From NCBI GenBank assembly GCA_017506845.1, contig JAFVMP010000049.1, positions 1 to 9,049 on the forward strand: a stretch of DNA of 9,049 bases, written 5' to 3'. Position 1 is the stretch's first letter, and the number at the start of each line of letters is the position of its first letter. Positions 5,982 to 9,049 of the stretch are shown piece after piece. The DNA comes from Campylobacter sp. (lineage in GTDB: Bacteria; Campylobacterota; Campylobacteria; Campylobacterales; Campylobacteraceae). A model generated the notes under the pieces. That model saw only the letters and a program-made list of their open reading frames with translations, ran no database searches and was not told where the DNA came from. A program made the position numbers and the translations under genes.

Positions 5982-7100
5982 ATGGAATTTAAGATAGATA
6001 AAATAAGCCAAAACGCAAGAGCTTGCACTATAAAGATGGCTCACGGAGTTGTACAAACTCCAGTATTTATGCCAGTTGGTACGCTTGGGGCGATTAAGAG
6101 TCTAGATGCAGTTGATATGAGCGAGATTTTAGGAGCTAAGATTATTTTAGCCAATACTTATCATATGTATTTGCGTCCTACTAGCAAGGTTGTTAAGGAG
6201 TTTGGTGGATTGCATGGGTTTAGTAGATTTAATGGGAATTTTCTTACTGATAGTGGTGGATTTCAGGCGTTTTCACTCTCGCACCGCTCTAAACCAGATG
6301 AAAATGGGATTAAATTTAAAAGCCATATAGATGGTAGTCTTCACTACTTTACGCCAAAGAGTGTTTTAGATACTCAGTATGATTTTAATAGCGATATTAT
6401 GATGATATTAGATGATTTAGTAGCACTACCAGCGACAAAAGAACGCATAGAACTAAGCCTAAAACGCACAATAAAATGGGCTAAAGAGGCTGAAATGTAT
6501 CACAAAAGCCAAAAAAGCAAAGGCATAGGAGTAGATCAAAATCTATTTGGAATAATTCAAGGTGGCACTGACTATAAAGCACGCAAAGAGTGCGCACAAG
6601 CGTTATGTGATATGGAGTTTGATGGATTAGCCATAGGTGGATTAAGCGTAGGCGAATCAAATCAGCAGATGTATGATACAGTAGAAGGAGTTATGCCATA
6701 TATAGATCCTAATCGCCCTAGATATTTAATGGGAGTGGGTACGCCTGAGGATTTAGTAGAAAATGTCAGTCGTGGGGTTGATATGTTTGATTGCGTAATG
6801 CCTACAAGAAATGCTAGAAATGGGACGCTATTTACTAGTTTTGGCAAGTTAAATATCAAAGCAGCAGCATTTATAAACGATCATGAACCAATAGATAATG
6901 AGTGCCAGTGCTACACTTGCAAACGATATAGCCGTGGATATCTAAACCATCTATACAAGGCTAAAGAGCTTACATTTTTTAGACTTGCGAGTTTGCATAA
7001 TCTACACTACTATCTAAATTTAATGAAACAGATGAGAGAGGCTATCTTGGCTGATAAGTTTATAGAGTTTAAGATGGAATTTTATGCTAAAAGGGCTTAA
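5982..7100 (+). CDS. tgt: tRNA-guanine transglycosylase
   Basis: Tgt swaps guanine-34 of tRNAs with GUN anticodons (Asp, Asn, His, Tyr) for preQ1, a step in queuosine synthesis in the cytoplasm. The 372-aa length is normal. Visible marks: [11 protein letters not shown] with general acid/base Asp90, NLFGIIQGG (187-195), [11 protein letters not shown] (215-225), the nucleophile Asp270 in [14 protein letters not shown], and the zinc site CQCYTC (Cys308, Cys310, Cys313) with His339. I choose ATG 5982, with AAGGAAG at 5971-5977, over the TTG at 5979, which sits too close to the ribosome binding site. It is transcribed away from the COG3400 operon and converges with the pseudouridine synthase gene. 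Confidence 0.97.
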   Translation: MEFKIDKISQNARACTIKMAHGVVQTPVFMPVGTLGAIKSLDAVDMSEILGAKIILANTYHMYLRPTSKVVKEFGGLHGFSRFNGNFLTDSGGFQAFSLSHRSKPDENGIKFKSHIDGSLHYFTPKSVLDTQYDFNSDIMMILDDLVALPATKERIELSLKRTIKWAKEAEMYHKSQKSKGIGVDQNLFGIIQGGTDYKARKECAQALCDMEFDGLAIGGLSVGESNQQMYDTVEGVMPYIDPNRPRYLMGVGTPEDLVENVSRGVDMFDCVMPTRNARNGTLFTSFGKLNIKAAAFINDHEPIDNECQCYTCKRYSRGYLNHLYKAKELTFFRLASLHNLHYYLNLMKQMREAILADKFIEFKMEFYAKRA

Positions 7101-7130
7101 ATATATAAGTTATTAAATTTATATTGATTA

Positions 7131-7185
7131 AGATTGTCGTACTAATCAAAATTTGCAATAACGCAAATATATAGTGCGACAATCT
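7131..7185. terminator. Nested hairpin between convergent genes, possible bidirectional terminator
   Basis: AGATTGTCGTAC (7131-7142) pairs with GTGCGACAATCT (7174-7185), 12 bp with one G-U wobble on the plus-strand RNA. Inside, ATTTGC (7151-7156) pairs with GCAAAT (7163-7168). ATTGAT/ATCAAT copies (7123-7128, 7193-7198) flank it. It lies midway between the stops of tgt and the pseudouridine synthase gene, the expected place for a shared terminator. There is no U-run directly after the stem on either strand, so factor-dependent ending or another RNA role is possible. Confidence 0.5.
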
Positions 7186-7208
7186 AGAATATATCAATCG
7201 CAAGATAT

Positions 7209-7973
7209 TTATAAGGTTTTTAAGATACTTCTATCGATCTGATCAAATCCTTGATCAAAAAATCCACTATCAGGCTGAGCATAAAACTCATAATCAAAAA
7301 TCTTAGTTCTTAAGCTATGTAGATATAGCCTTTTTGAGCTACTTTTGGCATATTTCTCATCTCCGACAATGCCAAATCCACTACTTGCTAAATGCACTCT
7401 AATCTGATGAGTTCTACCAGTTTCTATATCTATTTTTAGTAGCGATTTTTTACCTTCGACTGCTACTGGAGTGATATGTGTGATAGCTGTTTTGCCATTT
7501 TTTAAATCAATTTTGCTAAAGGCTCCAGATTTTGTTTTTATAGTTGTTAGTGGCTGGTTTATAGTAGAGCTTTCACAAACTATACCTTTAACAACTGCAA
7601 GATAGGTTTTACCTACCCTATTTTGTGCAAATTCTTTAATGGCACGCTGCTTGAAATCTTCATTTTTATATAGCAAAATCACTCCACTAGTCTCTTTATC
7701 TAAACGATTTAAAAGTGGAAATTTAAATATCTCAGCAATTTTTTGGCTTGTGATAAATGGTGGTTTATTGACTGCTATTATATTTTCATCTTCAAAAATT
7801 TTCACTGGTTTGGCTAGTTTTGTTACCTTAAATTTAGCACTCTCTTTTAAAAGTCCTCTAGCAAGCACAAGCCTTTGGCCGCCTACGCTTACTAATCCAG
7901 CGTCTATTAACTCCTTGGCTTCGTTGTTTGAAATACCATCTTGAATTGCTAGAAGTTTATAAGCCTTTTGCAT
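7209..7973 (-). CDS. RluA-family RNA pseudouridine synthase with S4 domain
   Basis: This enzyme isomerises uridine to pseudouridine in RNA, most likely rRNA; the target site cannot be told from sequence. It has 254 aa. An S4-like RNA-binding region spans about residues 3-50 (ISNNEAKELIDAGLVSVGGQ). The catalytic domain shows VNKPP (68-72), the signature LLNRLDKETSG with catalytic Asp92, KTYLAVVKG (122-130) and GRTHQIRVHLASSGFGIVGD (186-205), all typical of the RluA/RluC/RluD group. ATG at 7973 follows the waaA stop by two bases, with AGGA overlapping that stop, so the pair is probably co-transcribed and coupled. I recall the same pairing with waaA in C. jejuni. Confidence 0.93.
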   Translation of the reverse strand: MQKAYKLLAIQDGISNNEAKELIDAGLVSVGGQRLVLARGLLKESAKFKVTKLAKPVKIFEDENIIAVNKPPFITSQKIAEIFKFPLLNRLDKETSGVILLYKNEDFKQRAIKEFAQNRVGKTYLAVVKGIVCESSTINQPLTTIKTKSGAFSKIDLKNGKTAITHITPVAVEGKKSLLKIDIETGRTHQIRVHLASSGFGIVGDEKYAKSSSKRLYLHSLRTKIFDYEFYAQPDSGFFDQGFDQIDRSILKTL

Positions 7974-7975
7974 AT

Positions 7976-9049
7976 TTATCCTTTTATCTCTTTTATTATC
8001 TTATCCATATCGCATATATTTATAATTTTTGTACTTTTTAAATTTGAATTTATCTTTTGCCACACATTATCATATGAACAAAACTCAATCCCGCTTACTG
8101 CTTTATATAAATCTTTTTGATTATGGATATACTCTCCACTTAAAATTTTGCATTTAAATTGAGCTGCCTCTATAGGATTATGCCCTCCAATGCCCTTTTC
8201 AAAACTACCACAAAGCACGACAATATCAGCAATTGCATATAAATTAACCAGCTCTCCAAGAGTATCTACAAGAATAATTTGTGAATTTAACCCCATATTA
8301 TCACTAAATCTCTCAAAGCTTATATTTTTAATACTATCTTTAATAATATTATAAACGCTATTAAATCTCTCAGGATGACGCGGAACTATAAAAAGCTGAT
8401 CGTTATGATTAAGCTTTAGATTGGCTAATAGATTTTTCTCTTCATTTTCGTGCGAGCTAGCTATTATTATCACTCTTTTATCTGGTTTTTTATAATGCTT
8501 TGATGGCTTTGGTAGGTTAGCTGATTTGATATTTCCTACGACTTTGATATTTTTAGCACCAAGGCTTAATAGGCGTTCTTTATCTATTTGACTTTGAGCT
8601 AAAACTAAATCAACATATTTAAAAAGCCATTTATAATAAAATTTAAATCTAAGATAATTCTTATAACTTTTATCGCTAATTCTAGCATTTAAAAGTATAG
8701 TTTTAGAACCGTTTGATTTAGCTACTCTAAATAAATTTAGCCATAGCTCTGCTTCAAAAACTATCAAAACATCTGATCTGCTTAACCAAAAAGGCAAAAA
8801 ACACTCAAAAGGCAAAAATCTGCAATCTGCATATCCCTTAGCCTTATCAAATCCAGTTTGAGTAATCACGCTTACTCTACAATCTTTTAACTCTTTTACT
8901 AAAGGCTCAATAGCACAAGCCTCACCAAGGCTACAAGCATGAAAGTGATATTTAGCAAATTTAGGTTTTGGATTTTGATATAAGAAAAATCTAGCCCTAA
9001 GGCTACGGACAAACTTTTGCTTAAAACTTAAAAGCCATAAAAACGGCGA
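7976..9049 (-). CDS. waaA: 3-deoxy-D-manno-octulosonic acid (Kdo) transferase, 5' end off the window
   Basis: WaaA (KdtA) moves Kdo from CMP-Kdo to the lipid A precursor at the inner face of the cytoplasmic membrane, starting the core of lipooligosaccharide. The frame stays open to the window edge, giving 357 visible codons; the GTG at 8869 is internal. Most of the amino-terminal anchor is cut off. Visible marks in window numbering: FHACSLGEA (36-44) with the catalytic Glu43, VITQTGFDKAK, VFEAELWLNLF, then LVLAQSQIDKERLLSLGAKN and KVVGNIK. The second domain has IIIASSHENEEKNLL, FIVPRHPERF, LVDTLGELVNLYAIADIVVLCGSF and GGHNPIEAA, all standard for the family. Its stop overlaps the ribosome binding site of the pseudouridine synthase gene. 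Confidence 0.95.
   Translation of the reverse strand, partial: SPFLWLLSFKQKFVRSLRARFFLYQNPKPKFAKYHFHACSLGEACAIEPLVKELKDCRVSVITQTGFDKAKGYADCRFLPFECFLPFWLSRSDVLIVFEAELWLNLFRVAKSNGSKTILLNARISDKSYKNYLRFKFYYKWLFKYVDLVLAQSQIDKERLLSLGAKNIKVVGNIKSANLPKPSKHYKKPDKRVIIIASSHENEEKNLLANLKLNHNDQLFIVPRHPERFNSVYNIIKDSIKNISFERFSDNMGLNSQIILVDTLGELVNLYAIADIVVLCGSFEKGIGGHNPIEAAQFKCKILSGEYIHNQKDLYKAVSGIEFCSYDNVWQKINSNLKSTKIINICDMDKIIKEIKG

Noticed and set aside
7976..8869. GTG at 8869 as the start of waaA
   Set aside because: The frame stays open for 60 more codons to the window edge and includes the HACSLGE catalytic motif, so the true start lies outside.

Overview
The window reads as chromosomal DNA of a Campylobacter or close Campylobacterota relative. 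It is very AT-rich, genes are tightly packed with AAGGA-type ribosome binding sites, and the proteins are typical of that group: TrmA, a YdfG-like dehydrogenase, a COG3400/RCK-domain protein, Tgt, an S4/RluA-type pseudouridine synthase and WaaA. The species call rests on recognising these proteins, not on a database search.

Layout: 1-874 is a long AT-rich stretch with no supported gene, holding inverted repeats and one promoter-like site. 875-4159 (minus strand) is a compact operon transcribed in the order COG3400 protein, ydfG-like SDR, trmA, with 9-nt gaps. 4160-5981 is an accessory insert. It contains a 3' fragment of a type I restriction specificity gene (hsdS, minus strand), then what looks like a complete integron gene cassette (4564-5516). 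The cassette has a 15-codon leader ORF, a frameshifted DEDD-exonuclease-like gene and an attC recombination site at 5460-5522. The start of a second, decayed cassette follows. No integrase gene lies in the window. 5982-7100 (plus strand) is tgt with its own -10 box. 7101-7208 is a convergent intergenic gap with a long nested hairpin. 7209-9049 (minus strand) is waaA (its 5' end runs off the window) followed two bases later by a pseudouridine synthase gene.

How the genes fit together: the backbone is housekeeping. TrmA, Tgt and the pseudouridine synthase modify RNA, and WaaA attaches Kdo to lipid A. The COG3400 gene and tgt face away from each other, each with its own promoter. The simplest reading is that a 1.8-kb block of restriction-system remnant plus integron cassettes lies in the spacer of this divergent pair. 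The most notable item is that block: an apparent lone (CALIN-like) integron cassette whose stop codon lies in the attC R'' box, and whose gene is linked to a leader peptide by an ATGA stop-start overlap.
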